Of a DNA stretch of 64,000 bases, positions 19,529 to 27,742 are shown piece by piece. The stretch's first letter is position 1, and every line of letters begins with the position of its first letter. The translations under genes and the position numbers were made by a program. Source of the DNA: Paenibacillus dendritiformis (lineage in GTDB: Bacteria; Bacillota; Bacilli; Paenibacillales; Paenibacillaceae); the NCBI RefSeq assembly GCF_021654795.1, contig NZ_AP025344.1:868001-932000 (forward strand), given 5' to 3'. The notes beneath the pieces were generated by a model. The model saw only the letters and a list, made by a program, of their open reading frames with translations. It had not been told where the DNA came from and searched no databases.

Positions 19529-21409
19529 ATGGCGAAAAAACAATTTAAAGCAGAGTCGAAACGACTGCTCGAGATGATGATCAACTCCATTTACACCCAG
19601 AAGGAAATCTTTTTACGAGAATTGATCTCCAACGCCAGCGACGCGATCGATAAAATCTACTATAAAGCGCTGACCGACGATCAGCTCGTCTTCGACAAGG
19701 ACAGCTACTACATCCGAATCACCCCGGACAAGGAAAACCGGACGCTTACCATCTCCGACACCGGGATCGGCATGACGAAGGAAGAACTGGAGAACAATCT
19801 GGGCGTCATCGCCAAGAGCGGATCGTTTGCCTTCAAGAACGAGAACGAGCTTAAGGACGGACATAATATTATCGGGCAATTCGGGGTCGGCTTCTATTCC
19901 GCATTCATGGTGGCGGATGTCGTGACCGTCATCAGCAAGCCGCTGGGCGGCGAGGAAGCGTACAAATGGGAGTCGAAGGGCGCCGACGGATATACGATCG
20001 AGCCGTGCGAGAAGGATTCGGTAGGAACGGACGTTCTTTTGAAAATTAAACAAAATACCGAGGATGATCGCTACGATGACTACCTGGACGACTACCGCTT
20101 GAAATCGATCATCAAAAAATATTCCGACTTCATCCGCTATCCGATTAAGATGGATGTGAAGGGGCACCGGCCGAAGGAAGGCGCCGAGAATGAATTCGAG
20201 GAATATACGGAAGAGCAGACCGTCAACAGCATGGTTCCGATCTGGCGCAAAAATAAAAATGAGCTGACTGCGGAAGATTACGAGAATTTCTACGCCGAGA
20301 AGCGGTACGGCTTCGACAAGCCGATCACGCATGTCCATATCAAGGCGGACGGCGCGGTCGTCTACAATGCGATTCTCTTTATCCCGGAGAAGACGCCGTT
20401 CGACTATTATACGAAGGAATACGAGAAAGGGCTGGAGCTGTACTCCAACGGCGTCCTCATCATGGACAAATGCGCCGATCTCCTGCCGGATTATTTCAGC
20501 TTCGTCAAAGGGATGGTCGACTCCGAGGATCTGTCGCTTAATATTTCCCGCGAAATGCTCCAGCATGATCGCCAGCTCAGCCTGATCGCCAAAAATATCA
20601 AGAGCAAGATCAAGAGCGAGCTGCAGCGCCTGATGAAGGAAGAGCGGGAGAAATACGAGCAATTCTATGAATCGTTCGGGCGTCAACTGAAATACGGCGT
20701 CTACAGCGATTACGGCATGAACAAGGAAGTGCTGCAGGATCTGCTCCTGTTCCACTCCTCGAAGGAGAAAAAGCTCGTCAGTCTCGATGAGTACATCTCC
20801 CGCATGCCGGAAGATCAGAAGTACATCTACTATGCTTCCGGCGAATCGATCGACCGGATCGAGAAGCTGCCGCAGACGGAGCTTGTCGCTGACAAGGGCT
20901 ATGAGATCCTGTACTTCACCGATGATATCGATGAGTTCGCGATCAAGATGATCATGAGCTACAAGGAGAAGGAGTTCAAATCGGTCTCCAGCGGCGATCT
21001 CGGCATCGACGCGGATGAGAGCGAGAAAGATTCCGCGGCGGAGGATAAAGATAATCAAGAGCTGTTCGATGCGATGAAAGAAATTTTGAAGGACAAAGTG
21101 AAGAACGTGAAGGCATCCAAGCGGCTGAAGTCCCATCCGGTCTGCCTCTCCAGCGAAGGCGAATTGTCTATCGAGATGGAGAAAATTTTGAAGGCGATGC
21201 CGAACGGCCAGGATGTCCAGGCGGACAAGGTGCTGGAGATCAACGTCAACCATGACGTGTTCGAATCGCTGAAGGACGCGCTCGCGAACGACCGCGAGAA
21301 GCTGAGCCTGTACACGAACCTGCTGTACAATCAGGCGCTGCTGATCGAAGGGCTGCCGATTGGCGACCCGGTGCAATTCACGAACGACATTTGCAAAGTG
21401 ATGGTATAG
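19529..21409 (+). CDS. htpG: Molecular chaperone HtpG (Hsp90 family)
   Basis: 626 residues, the usual HtpG length. The N-terminal GHKL ATPase domain shows [39 protein letters not shown] and the family phrase [15 protein letters not shown]. The middle domain carries SRE-type [13 protein letters not shown], and the C-terminal dimerisation domain ends in [20 protein letters not shown]. It is a cytosolic ATP-dependent chaperone. AAAGGAGA precedes the ATG. CIRCE lies in the 5' leader, and a strong terminator follows. The last 66 codons recur in decayed form at 23176. Confidence 0.98.
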   Translation: MAKKQFKAESKRLLEMMINSIYTQKEIFLRELISNASDAIDKIYYKALTDDQLVFDKDSYYIRITPDKENRTLTISDTGIGMTKEELENNLGVIAKSGSFAFKNENELKDGHNIIGQFGVGFYSAFMVADVVTVISKPLGGEEAYKWESKGADGYTIEPCEKDSVGTDVLLKIKQNTEDDRYDDYLDDYRLKSIIKKYSDFIRYPIKMDVKGHRPKEGAENEFEEYTEEQTVNSMVPIWRKNKNELTAEDYENFYAEKRYGFDKPITHVHIKADGAVVYNAILFIPEKTPFDYYTKEYEKGLELYSNGVLIMDKCADLLPDYFSFVKGMVDSEDLSLNISREMLQHDRQLSLIAKNIKSKIKSELQRLMKEEREKYEQFYESFGRQLKYGVYSDYGMNKEVLQDLLLFHSSKEKKLVSLDEYISRMPEDQKYIYYASGESIDRIEKLPQTELVADKGYEILYFTDDIDEFAIKMIMSYKEKEFKSVSSGDLGIDADESEKDSAAEDKDNQELFDAMKEILKDKVKNVKASKRLKSHPVCLSSEGELSIEMEKILKAMPNGQDVQADKVLEINVNHDVFESLKDALANDREKLSLYTNLLYNQALLIEGLPIGDPVQFTNDICKVMV

Positions 21410-21425
21410 TTGAGGGCAAGGAGAG

Positions 21426-21462
21426 AACCCGATGCTGGCGTTAGCCGGTATCGGGTTTTTTG
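21426..21462 (+). terminator. htpG terminator
   Basis: 14-base-pair stem (21426-21439 with 21444-21457, two G-U pairs), loop GTTA, then a T run. Closely similar hairpins occur at 23406, 26784 and 27534. Confidence 0.9.
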
Positions 21463-21604
21463 CGTACGTCCAGCACGGGCGTCAACTTTAGGGTGGAACG
21501 TCCCCAACGGGGACTGGCTTGATCCCTCTGAGGAGCGATTTCACATACGGTGAAGTGTATTGAGGCGGGGGGAATCTCTAGGGAATCCCCCTCCCCGCAA
21601 TTGA

Positions 21605-23101
21605 TTATGCTTCTTCTACATTTGTATGCAACAGTTTCAAGCTGGTATCAAACTCTTTTTCGATAGCTTCGTCCCGTTGATAGGTCAACAGGCTTACGAC
21701 AATACTGACGATAAGGTTGACGATAAATCCGGGAATGATTTCGTATATATCTTTAGTGATTTGCAAATCAATATTTTTCCAAATAATTACTGTTGCTGCA
21801 CCTGCTAACATTCCGGCAATGGCTCCCCAATTGGTCATTTTTCTCCAATACAGGCTTAACACGATAACGGGGCCAAAGGAAGCGCCAAAACCGGCCCAGG
21901 CATAAGCGACGAGACTTAAAATGGTTTTATTTTCACCGCCCAACGCGAGCAGGCAGGCGACAACCGAAACCGTTAGAACAGCCATTCTCCCAAAGAACAC
22001 AAGTTCTTTATCCGAGGCATTTTTACGCAGAAGCAGCTTATATAAATCTTCTGTCAATGCACTAGAGGTTACAATGAGCTGAGAAGAAACCGTGCTCATG
22101 ATTGCAGCCAATACTGCAGCAAGAACAATTCCGGCAATAAACGGATGGAATAAAATTTGTCCAAGTTGAATGAAGACGGCTTCTGGATTAGACAATGTAT
22201 ACTTTGTTTGGGTAAAAAATGCTAGACCGACCAATGCTGTGAATGAAGCGCCAAGTAATGAGGCAACCATCCAGCCCATACCGATACGTCGCGCAGTTTT
22301 GGTCTCCTGTACAGAGCGGATGGCCATAAAGCGGACGATAATATGTGGTTGTCCAACATAGCCAAGTCCCCAGGCAACTGCGGAGATGATGCCGAGCGCA
22401 GTAGTGCCGGTCAATAAATCCAGGAGGGAAGGATCTATGGATCTGATTGTATCAACTGTGTTGGCAAACCCGCCCGTCTCGCTCATCGCTAACAACGGTA
22501 CAAGGATAAGGGCAAGCAGCATGATAAGCCCTTGGACAAAGTCCGTCCAACTGACCGCAAGAAAGCCCCCAAACAATGTATAGGCGACAACCACTCCGGA
22601 AACGAGGAGCAGCCCCGCAATGTAAGGAAGGGAGAAGGAGTTTTCAAAAAAGACGGCTCCTGCCACCATTCCTGAAGAAACATAGAATGTAAAGAAAATA
22701 AGGATAACAATGGAGGAAGCGATCCGCAGAAGTTTGGTGCTGTCCCTAAATCGATTTTCCAAAAACGACGGAATGGTGATGGAATTCCCGGAAACTTCCG
22801 TGTATGTCCGCAAACGTGGGGCAACAAACAGCCAGTTAAGATAGGCGCCAACCGATAAGCCAATGGCAATCCAGGCATTTGACAGTCCCGTCAGGAAAAT
22901 CCCTCCCGGAAGCCCCATTAACAGCCATCCGCTCATATCGGCAGCGCCAGCACTTAAAGCGGTTACAGCAGGCCCTAAGGAGCGTCCCCCTAACATATAG
23001 TCCGTCAAGTTTGTCGTTTTGCGGAAAGCATACCACCCTATACCCAGCATAGTTCCCATATATATCACAATGGCAATCATTTTCAGGGTGTTTTCTGACA
23101 T
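21605..23101 (-). CDS. putP: Sodium/proline symporter
   Basis: 498 residues with about 13 hydrophobic helices of the SSS family. Typical PutP stretches are visible: TNLTDYMLGGRSLGP, LSAGAADMSGWLLMGLPG (the Na+-binding helix region), WGLGYVGQPHIIVRFMAIRS and AAIMSTVSSQLIVTSSALTEDLY. It takes up proline with Na+ for osmoprotection or nutrition. The ribosome site GAGGTGG lies five bases before the ATG on the minus strand. The gene lies convergent to htpG, between the intact htpG end and a second, decayed htpG end, as if it came in with a recombination event. A GC-rich hairpin at about 21562-21599 lies just past its stop but lacks a T run. Confidence 0.95.
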   Translation of the reverse strand: MSENTLKMIAIVIYMGTMLGIGWYAFRKTTNLTDYMLGGRSLGPAVTALSAGAADMSGWLLMGLPGGIFLTGLSNAWIAIGLSVGAYLNWLFVAPRLRTYTEVSGNSITIPSFLENRFRDSTKLLRIASSIVILIFFTFYVSSGMVAGAVFFENSFSLPYIAGLLLVSGVVVAYTLFGGFLAVSWTDFVQGLIMLLALILVPLLAMSETGGFANTVDTIRSIDPSLLDLLTGTTALGIISAVAWGLGYVGQPHIIVRFMAIRSVQETKTARRIGMGWMVASLLGASFTALVGLAFFTQTKYTLSNPEAVFIQLGQILFHPFIAGIVLAAVLAAIMSTVSSQLIVTSSALTEDLYKLLLRKNASDKELVFFGRMAVLTVSVVACLLALGGENKTILSLVAYAWAGFGASFGPVIVLSLYWRKMTNWGAIAGMLAGAATVIIWKNIDLQITKDIYEIIPGFIVNLIVSIVVSLLTYQRDEAIEKEFDTSLKLLHTNVEEA

Positions 23102-23175
23102 TTTTCCACCTCGCTTAAAAATGATTATTTATTCAATGTATGACCATTAGATTAACATGTTGACCTGATTTTCGA

Positions 23176-23395
23176 AACAGCCAGGATGTCCAGGCGGATA
23201 AGGTTCTTGAAATCAACGTCAACCATGGCGTATTCGAGTCGCTGAAGGACGCGCTGGCGAACGACCGCCAGAAGCTGAGCTTGTACACGAACCTGCTGTA
23301 CAATCAGGCGCTGCTGAATCGAAGGATGAAGGGCTGCCGATAGGCGATCCAGTGCAATTCACGAATGATATTTGCAAAGTGATGGTATAGTTTGG
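23176..23395 (+). pseudogene. Decayed copy of the htpG 3' end
   Basis: The bases match htpG from 21203 onward. In-frame translation gives [20 protein letters not shown] and then [18 protein letters not shown], followed by small insertions (one A, then about seven bases) that shift the frame before the last codons. It lacks the first 560 codons. The similarity continues through the stop codon into the terminator at 23406. This is a partial duplication, not an active gene. Confidence 0.9.
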
Positions 23396-23405
23396 GGAAA
23401 GAAAG

Positions 23406-23441
23406 AACCCGATGCCGGCGAAAGCCGGTGTCGGGTTTTCT
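23406..23441 (+). terminator. Terminator of the decayed htpG copy
   Basis: 14-base-pair stem with a GAAA tetraloop (23406-23419 with 23424-23437), followed by TTTC. It corresponds to the htpG terminator and is still well formed. Confidence 0.85.
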
Positions 23442-23484
23442 GCTGCTGTCACGAAAGTCGCGGATGGATGCCGTTAAAGGAAAG

Positions 23485-23892
23485 CTATTTTTTATTCCTT
23501 GTTTCATCACTTAATTCTTTGAGTTTTTGAATCATTTCATGAAAAATAGCGGGTATCGGAACACCTATTTTAATTCCATTTTCAATAATGCTAATAAGCT
23601 CGTTCGCAATATAAAAATACGTGACGGTATTCTGAAAATAGTGATCCTGACCAAAAATTAAGTCTATATGATGAGCTGCTGCGATCATGAAAAACATAAA
23701 GATTTTTTTGGATATTCCAATGAGGCCTTTGTTACTACGAAGCTCCCCTTTTATTCCCGATGCCAATAATCCTGACGCATAATCCACAATCACAAAGAAG
23801 ATGAGTATTTTCAGTAAAAAATGATAATTACCAAATAAAGTAATAAAACCGCCGCTTAAAAGCGGGATAAAGAATTTGACGAATACGTCCAT
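23485..23892 (-). CDS. Phage/toxin-secretion type holin
   Basis: 135 residues with three to four hydrophobic segments: FVKFFIPLLSGGFITLFG, LLKILIFFVIVDYASGLLASG and a third containing KKIFMFFMIAAAHHIDLIFG, then a charged C-terminal tail. The order and the VDYASGLLASGIKGELRSNKG loop match the Cph1/TcdE-like holin family (Phage_holin_4). Such proteins form membrane pores for phage lysis or for release of large toxins and bacteriocins. It is divergent from the split sigma-factor genes. No endolysin gene is next to it, so it is not part of an obvious prophage lysis cassette. Confidence 0.85.
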   Translation of the reverse strand: MDVFVKFFIPLLSGGFITLFGNYHFLLKILIFFVIVDYASGLLASGIKGELRSNKGLIGISKKIFMFFMIAAAHHIDLIFGQDHYFQNTVTYFYIANELISIIENGIKIGVPIPAIFHEMIQKLKELSDETRNKK

Positions 23893-24047
23893 GCTCCCCC
23901 TCCTTTACATATCTACTTTTATAGGTGGAAAGCGATAGACAAATACAACCTTTGTAGTATGAAAACGTAATTTGTCATTGTGGTTGTAAAATCATGGTAT
24001 ATAATACCTTTATTTTTAGAGAAAACTTTATTTGGGGGGTGCTGTAA

Positions 24048-24392
24048 TTGCATGGATTGTCTCTCTATGATTTCTACAAAAAAGAATTAAGGAGAATTGC
24101 ATGGGGATTACAATATCGTTCTAAGGTTACTCTAAAAAAGGAAAGACAACTCAAATTAGACATTATTAAAGGGTTAAGCTTTTTAGATGAGGCGGATTCG
24201 AAGTTATTTGTTAATGAATTAATTAACTCCTTAGAATCACACAAGGCGAGGCAGATAATTACAAAAATATACGTCGAAAATAAAAGTGAAAAAGAAACCG
24301 CTTACGAAATGAATATCACGCAGCAGGGGGTGAATAAATGGAAACAAAAGTCTCTCAAACTTCTATCTCAAAACTCGAATTTATGGAGTTGA
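24048..24392 (+). CDS. Sigma-factor-like protein with region 4-type HTH
   Basis: 114 residues. A TTG start is chosen because GGGGGGTG lies six bases upstream. The C-terminal half (ARQIITKIYVENKSEKETAYEMNITQQGVNKWKQKSLKLL) reads as a sigma-70 region 4 helix-turn-helix. There is no region 2, which would bind the -10 element. The next gene overlaps it by 55 bases and could supply the missing part, as RsoA does for SigO in Bacillus subtilis. The holin gene is divergent, an arrangement that recalls TcdR/TcdE or UviA/UviB-type toxin or bacteriocin release loci. A possible extended -10 (TATAAT at 24000-24005) lies upstream. Function is inferred. Confidence 0.6.
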   Translation: MHGLSLYDFYKKELRRIAWGLQYRSKVTLKKERQLKLDIIKGLSFLDEADSKLFVNELINSLESHKARQIITKIYVENKSEKETAYEMNITQQGVNKWKQKSLKLLSQNSNLWS

Positions 24393-24562
24393 TTAAAAAA
24401 GCGAGGGAGAGTGACCAGAATGCCATGATGGAAATCATTAAGCTATATGAAAGTGAGATGATCTATCTTAGTAGGTATATAAAAATGCCAAAGGAAGATG
24501 CGCTTCAAGCTATGATACTAGGACTTATAGAGCTAATTAAAAGGGGAGATGAAAAAATATAA
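24338..24562 (+). CDS. RsoA/HTH_16-like small sigma co-subunit
   Basis: 74 residues, start ATG inside the preceding gene after CAGCAGGGGGTG. The sequence (FMELIKKARESDQNAMMEIIKLYESEMIYLSRYI, then KEDALQAMILGLIELIKR) has the pattern of the N-terminal sigma region 2 helices also seen in RsoA and in the small regulators of conjugative elements. With the overlapping upstream gene it could form a two-part sigma factor. A terminator 44 bases later closes the pair. Low GC suggests acquisition. Confidence 0.55.
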   Translation: METKVSQTSISKLEFMELIKKARESDQNAMMEIIKLYESEMIYLSRYIKMPKEDALQAMILGLIELIKRGDEKI

Positions 24563-24605
24563 AGCTGTCCCCAAAAAATTATCAAGGATGACATAGTTCA
24601 CTTTA

Positions 24606-24639
24606 GGTCAACCCAAGACCCGGGTTGGCCCATTTTTTG
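24606..24639 (+). terminator. Rho-independent terminator
   Basis: Stem GGTCAACCC/GGGTTGGCC (one G-U pair), followed by CATTTTTTG. It closes the split sigma-factor pair. Confidence 0.8.
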
Positions 24640-24822
24640 TTATAAAGAACTTACGAATCAAGATTACGTATGGAATTAAAAAATTAGTAGTTGTTATAAA
24701 TCAATTTAAAACTCCTCAATTAGTAAGAGGATAGTTTGGCAGTGCTCGATAAATTCTGAGGATGAATTTTGACCACTGATCCTCCCGATTACCTCTAAAA
24801 CAAAATTAAAGGAGAGAGTTAC

Positions 24823-24855
24823 ATGCCAGAAAGACATGGAGCAATGCGGTTGTAG
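24823..24855 (+). other. Ten-codon leader frame ending in TAG
   Basis: AAAGGAGAG precedes an ATG that begins MPERHGAMRL and stops at TAG 24853. The same frame then stays open, without a stop, into the 157-residue gene at 24934. It is either a leader peptide or the 5' end of a longer gene interrupted by one amber codon. Confidence 0.3.
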
Positions 24856-24933
24856 AAGCAGGGTGAAGGGAAAAAATTCATCGATGAAGCAAATTTTCTT
24901 GACACAATAATATCAAATTGGAGGGATTTCACT

Positions 24934-25407
24934 ATGTATTCACCTATGTATTCTGGAGGTAGAGAATATCCGGAAGAAGTCGAACTGAAGTATAATGATA
25001 TTGTACAACTCTTGAAAGCACAAGAAACCATTTACAGTGAAGGATTTAAAAATGATGTAGATACTAATGACCTGTCTTGGCGACTGGGTGGTTATGCTAC
25101 AGCTATGGGATTTCTGGCTATGGCGAGAAATTACACTGCTTTGGGGTGGGCAACAACAATTGTCGCTGTACTCACTGAAATGACGTTCAATGGAAGAACC
25201 GTACTTAGGAAGTATCTTGATAACGGAAACACGTACTTGATCAACCTTCTCAATTTCATGGATAATAATAAAGAATATGATATCATCAGAGTAAAACTTC
25301 CATTTCTTCAGTACTACCATGTTGATGGTGATATTCGATTCGTTATTGGCGAGGGCCAAATCACTGGGGTTCATTATCGCCGTGGTGGCTGGTCTACTGA
25401 TCAATAA
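24934..25407 (+). CDS. Unrecognised 157-residue protein
   Basis: No family recognised. TTGGAGGG lies nine bases before the ATG. The N-terminal third is charged and helical (EEVELKYNDIVQLLKAQETIY). Residues about 55-90 (GYATAMGFLAMARNYTALGWATTIVAVLTEM) are hydrophobic enough for one or two membrane helices. The C-terminal third is mixed and ends GQITGVHYRRGGWSTDQ. It lies between the holin/split-sigma locus and a convergent membrane-anchored protein and is AT-rich like both. A role as cargo of the holin locus is possible but not shown. Confidence 0.6.
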   Translation: MYSPMYSGGREYPEEVELKYNDIVQLLKAQETIYSEGFKNDVDTNDLSWRLGGYATAMGFLAMARNYTALGWATTIVAVLTEMTFNGRTVLRKYLDNGNTYLINLLNFMDNNKEYDIIRVKLPFLQYYHVDGDIRFVIGEGQITGVHYRRGGWSTDQ

Positions 25408-25418
25408 TCTAGGTAGAA

Positions 25419-25460
25419 AAGTAAGAGATAACTGTATGTTATCTCTTACTTTCTTCTATT
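25419..25460. terminator. Bidirectional terminator between convergent genes
   Basis: Perfect 14-base-pair stem (25419-25432 with 25438-25451) around TGTAT, followed by a T/C-rich tract. The right arm contains the stop codon of the minus-strand gene, so it can serve both convergent genes. Confidence 0.75.
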
Positions 25461-25924
25461 TCCTTTAAAAATTGGTCTAGGAATTTTAATTTATCAAACA
25501 CGAATTCATTTGTAATTTTGTATTCTTGAGTTTTATCTTTGGATTTTTCATAATCATATAGTAAAATTTCCCCCTTCTCAGAAATAAAAAATCCCAATAA
25601 CACTCCGTTTTCCCCCTTAATCGTAAGGTGATATCTTGGAAACTCAGGGAAAACAAGACCAGAACTGCCCTTTTGTACTTTCATTTCAGGAAGTGATTTC
25701 ATTACTAATTCAATTTCTTTTTTATCTTTTACACTTCCAATACTATAGTGTTGTATCTCTTTCGATTTTAGTATATAGATAGAGTCAATTTCTGTTCCAT
25801 CAATGTGCTCCGTAATCAAATCATTAAATGAGAAGGTTCTAGTCTGATCGTAAAATCTGGTCCCATACACACAAAACCATAATATAATTGCAATATAGAT
25901 GATAGGCCTCTTATATTTTGACAT
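25439..25924 (-). CDS. Membrane-anchored protein, paralogue of the gene at 27062
   Basis: 161 residues with one N-terminal hydrophobic segment (PIIYIAIILWFCVYG, residues about 7-21) and a likely extracellular remainder. No known family is recognised. It shares an order of motifs with the protein at 27062-27679: anchor, then SFNDLI.EH...EIDSIYILKSK, a middle DKKEIELVMKSLPEMK, and a C-terminal EYKITNEFVFDKL. The two genes flank an IS1380 remnant in divergent orientation. Identity is clear by eye but modest, so they are old paralogues. Function unknown. Confidence 0.65.
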   Translation of the reverse strand: MSKYKRPIIYIAIILWFCVYGTRFYDQTRTFSFNDLITEHIDGTEIDSIYILKSKEIQHYSIGSVKDKKEIELVMKSLPEMKVQKGSSGLVFPEFPRYHLTIKGENGVLLGFFISEKGEILLYDYEKSKDKTQEYKITNEFVFDKLKFLDQFLKEIEESKR

Positions 25925-25994
25925 TCTGTTCCCTCCTTACTTATTTGCAAATAATACACTCCCTACATTTTACCAGGAAATATCAATTGTAGAA

Positions 25995-26480
25995 CCACCC
26001 TGAATCCGCTTCCCGGCATGCTTCGACCCACGGTCACTTACCCGGATGTGGTCTATGCGTATCTGGGGATACTTTGCCAGGGAAAAGCGACTTTGATCAG
26101 ATCGAACCTTTCCGCGAGGATCGCTTTTTCATCAAATCCTTAGGCCTCAAGCGCGTGCCCGTCCTCACCCACACTCCGTCAGCGTCTGGATTTGGCGGCG
26201 GCCAGCAGTTACGATTGGCAAACCACACTGCTGGAAGAGCCGGCAGACTTACTGGGTGCGCTTAACGTCCCGCTAACGCCTGTTCAAGACGGATTTAAAT
26301 TTGGAGCGATTGCCTTCCGGCAAGTTTGCCACGAACGATCTGGTATTGTGTACAGGCCTCGTTGCTTATAATCTGCTGCGGGCCATTGGACAAATTTCCA
26401 TCCAAGAACCGGACGCTCCGCTTCGGAAGACACAGTCCATGGTTTCGGACATTCCAGCGTATTTATGGGATGTTGTCGGG
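25995..26480 (+). mobile_element. Remnant of an IS1380-family transposase
   Basis: Three frames hold consecutive pieces of an IS1380-type transposase: TYPDVVYAYLGILCQGK, then (one base lost) SDFDQIEPFREDRFFIKSLG followed by LKRVP, then PTLRQRLDLAAASYDWQTTL. After a large internal deletion comes LERLPSGKFATNDLVL, which runs on to AYNLLRAIGQ and PDAPLRK. The normal protein is about 430-450 residues. The sequence diverges after about 26430. Terminal inverted repeats were not found. It is inactive. Confidence 0.8.
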
Positions 26481-26783
26481 ATAAAATGTCACGAACCTAT
26501 GTTTCCGTTCAAACTCGGCACATGGGAAGCTTTGTTTCGTGATGTCTTTTTAAAGAGAATCGAGTCTCCGCCTCTGCTTTCTAAGCCTTTCGTTACATCT
26601 GATAGTCCAGGTTCTCTTATTCGCATCCCGTTCACGGATTCAGGACACCCTGTAGAAGTAAAAGTTTTGTTTTGAACTACATGTTATTACAAGAAAATGG
26701 AACCGTCTATAAGGTTCTAAGACACAATTATTAGATTATATCTGTAAGAATTGGAGAAAAAATGCTCAAATTAACGGCTCGGT

Positions 26784-26820
26784 AAGTCGATGCTAGCGCA
26801 GGCAGGTATCGGGTTTTTTG
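26784..26820 (+). terminator. Degenerate terminator-like hairpin
   Basis: Aligns base for base, without gaps, with the htpG terminator at 21426 and ends in GGGTTTTTTGC, but the stem is damaged. No gene directly precedes it. The gap 26676-27061 otherwise shows no gene. Confidence 0.5.
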
Positions 26821-27061
26821 CTTATCTTAGAGTATTTTCGAACTGTAGCGACAACACCTCTATCTTATAAAGAAAAAGCAACTACTAATCACTAGCATCT
26901 TATTCCAAACGTATGGTAATGTGGGAAATGGTGGAATGAAACGGCGAAAAAATACTTCAAAAGAGGGAGGTAAAATACAATGGAGGATGTGCAGAAAGTG
27001 GATTTTTCGGAATTCACATCATATTTTATATCTCAATAAACCAATGAAAGGGAGGGTGTCT

Positions 27062-27679
27062 TTGAGTATCTTCATGAAAAAATACGGGAAAGTCACACTT
27101 CTTCTTGTCGTTGTGTTCATCATTGGTGCACTGTATATTCCCAAGCTAAATCATACAGCCGAAGTGATTTCATTTAATCAATTAGTTAAAGAACATGTCA
27201 AAGAAGAAGAGATCGAGTATCTCTTCCTTAGTAAGGCGATTCAGGGCGAGTCTTCTAGAGATTCAAGCTTTAGAATATATGATAAAGAAGAGAGGGAACG
27301 AGTACTCCAGATTTACTCCAAAATTGAAATGAAAAGGGAGGATCGCCCTGAACGCCTGTCACAGAGGGAAAGGGTTTACTTGAACTTTGGGAATGTGTAT
27401 GGACTGCAATACGTGATAATGGTTACCGACCTTGGAATCGTGGATACGTTCCATTATAAGACAAATAAAGGGGGAACTTATAGGATTACAAACGATTTTG
27501 ATTTTGGAACCATCCGCCGTTTATCTGAACCTGAACCCGGTGCTGGAAATGCCAGTGCCGGTTTTTTTTGCTACGCCTTCTGCACCGCAGACGAAAGGAC
27601 CCTGCATTTTTACGAAACTCTTTCCCTCCAAAAAAACAATAACGAGCCTTTACTTTTCCTACGAGATGCTCTAAGATAA
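27062..27679 (+). CDS. Membrane-anchored protein, paralogue of the gene at 25439
   Basis: 205 residues. The TTG at 27062 is preferred because GGAGGG ends five bases upstream, and the protein then starts SIFMKKYGKVTLLLVVVFIIG, a proper signal anchor. An ATG at 26921 would add 47 residues without a ribosome site. Motifs match the paralogue at 25439 (SFNQLVKEH, EIEYLFLSKA, TYRITNDFDFG). The last 45 codons run straight through a terminator hairpin (27534-27569), so the original stop seems to have been lost and the C-terminus extended. Function unknown. Confidence 0.55.
   Translation: MSIFMKKYGKVTLLLVVVFIIGALYIPKLNHTAEVISFNQLVKEHVKEEEIEYLFLSKAIQGESSRDSSFRIYDKEERERVLQIYSKIEMKREDRPERLSQRERVYLNFGNVYGLQYVIMVTDLGIVDTFHYKTNKGGTYRITNDFDFGTIRRLSEPEPGAGNASAGFFCYAFCTADERTLHFYETLSLQKNNNEPLLFLRDALR
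27534..27569 (+). terminator. Terminator inside the 3' part of the preceding reading frame
   Basis: A hairpin of the htpG-terminator type (AACCCGGTGCTGG, loop AAAT, then the complementary arm) followed by T8. It is translated as PEPGAGNASAGFF in the reading frame above, which shows that the frame runs past its natural end. Confidence 0.7.
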
Positions 27680-27687
27680 TAAATAAG

Positions 27688-27700
27688 TTTCCTTAGGAAA
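27688..27700 (+). promoter_or_regulatory. MntR box
   Basis: TTTCCTTAGGAAA is a perfect 13-base palindrome, close to the MntR sites of Bacillus mntH and mntA. It lies 43 bases upstream of the manganese ABC operon, whose fourth gene encodes MntR. Mn-loaded MntR should repress here. A GATAAT at 27675-27680 may be the -10 element just upstream. Confidence 0.75.
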
Positions 27701-27742
27701 ACATTTTTGTACAAAAACATATTTTATGGGGGAGGGAAAAAT

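Noticed and set aside
19613..21376. 587-codon minus-strand open frame over htpG
   Set aside because: Pure antisense of a highly conserved gene; the translation is only a reflection of htpG codon bias.
21562..21599. GC-rich hairpin after putP as its terminator
   Set aside because: The stem is strong, but no T run follows on the minus strand, so a terminator call is not supported.
23485..25407. Prophage
   Set aside because: A single holin without endolysin, portal, terminase, integrase or attachment repeats does not support a prophage.
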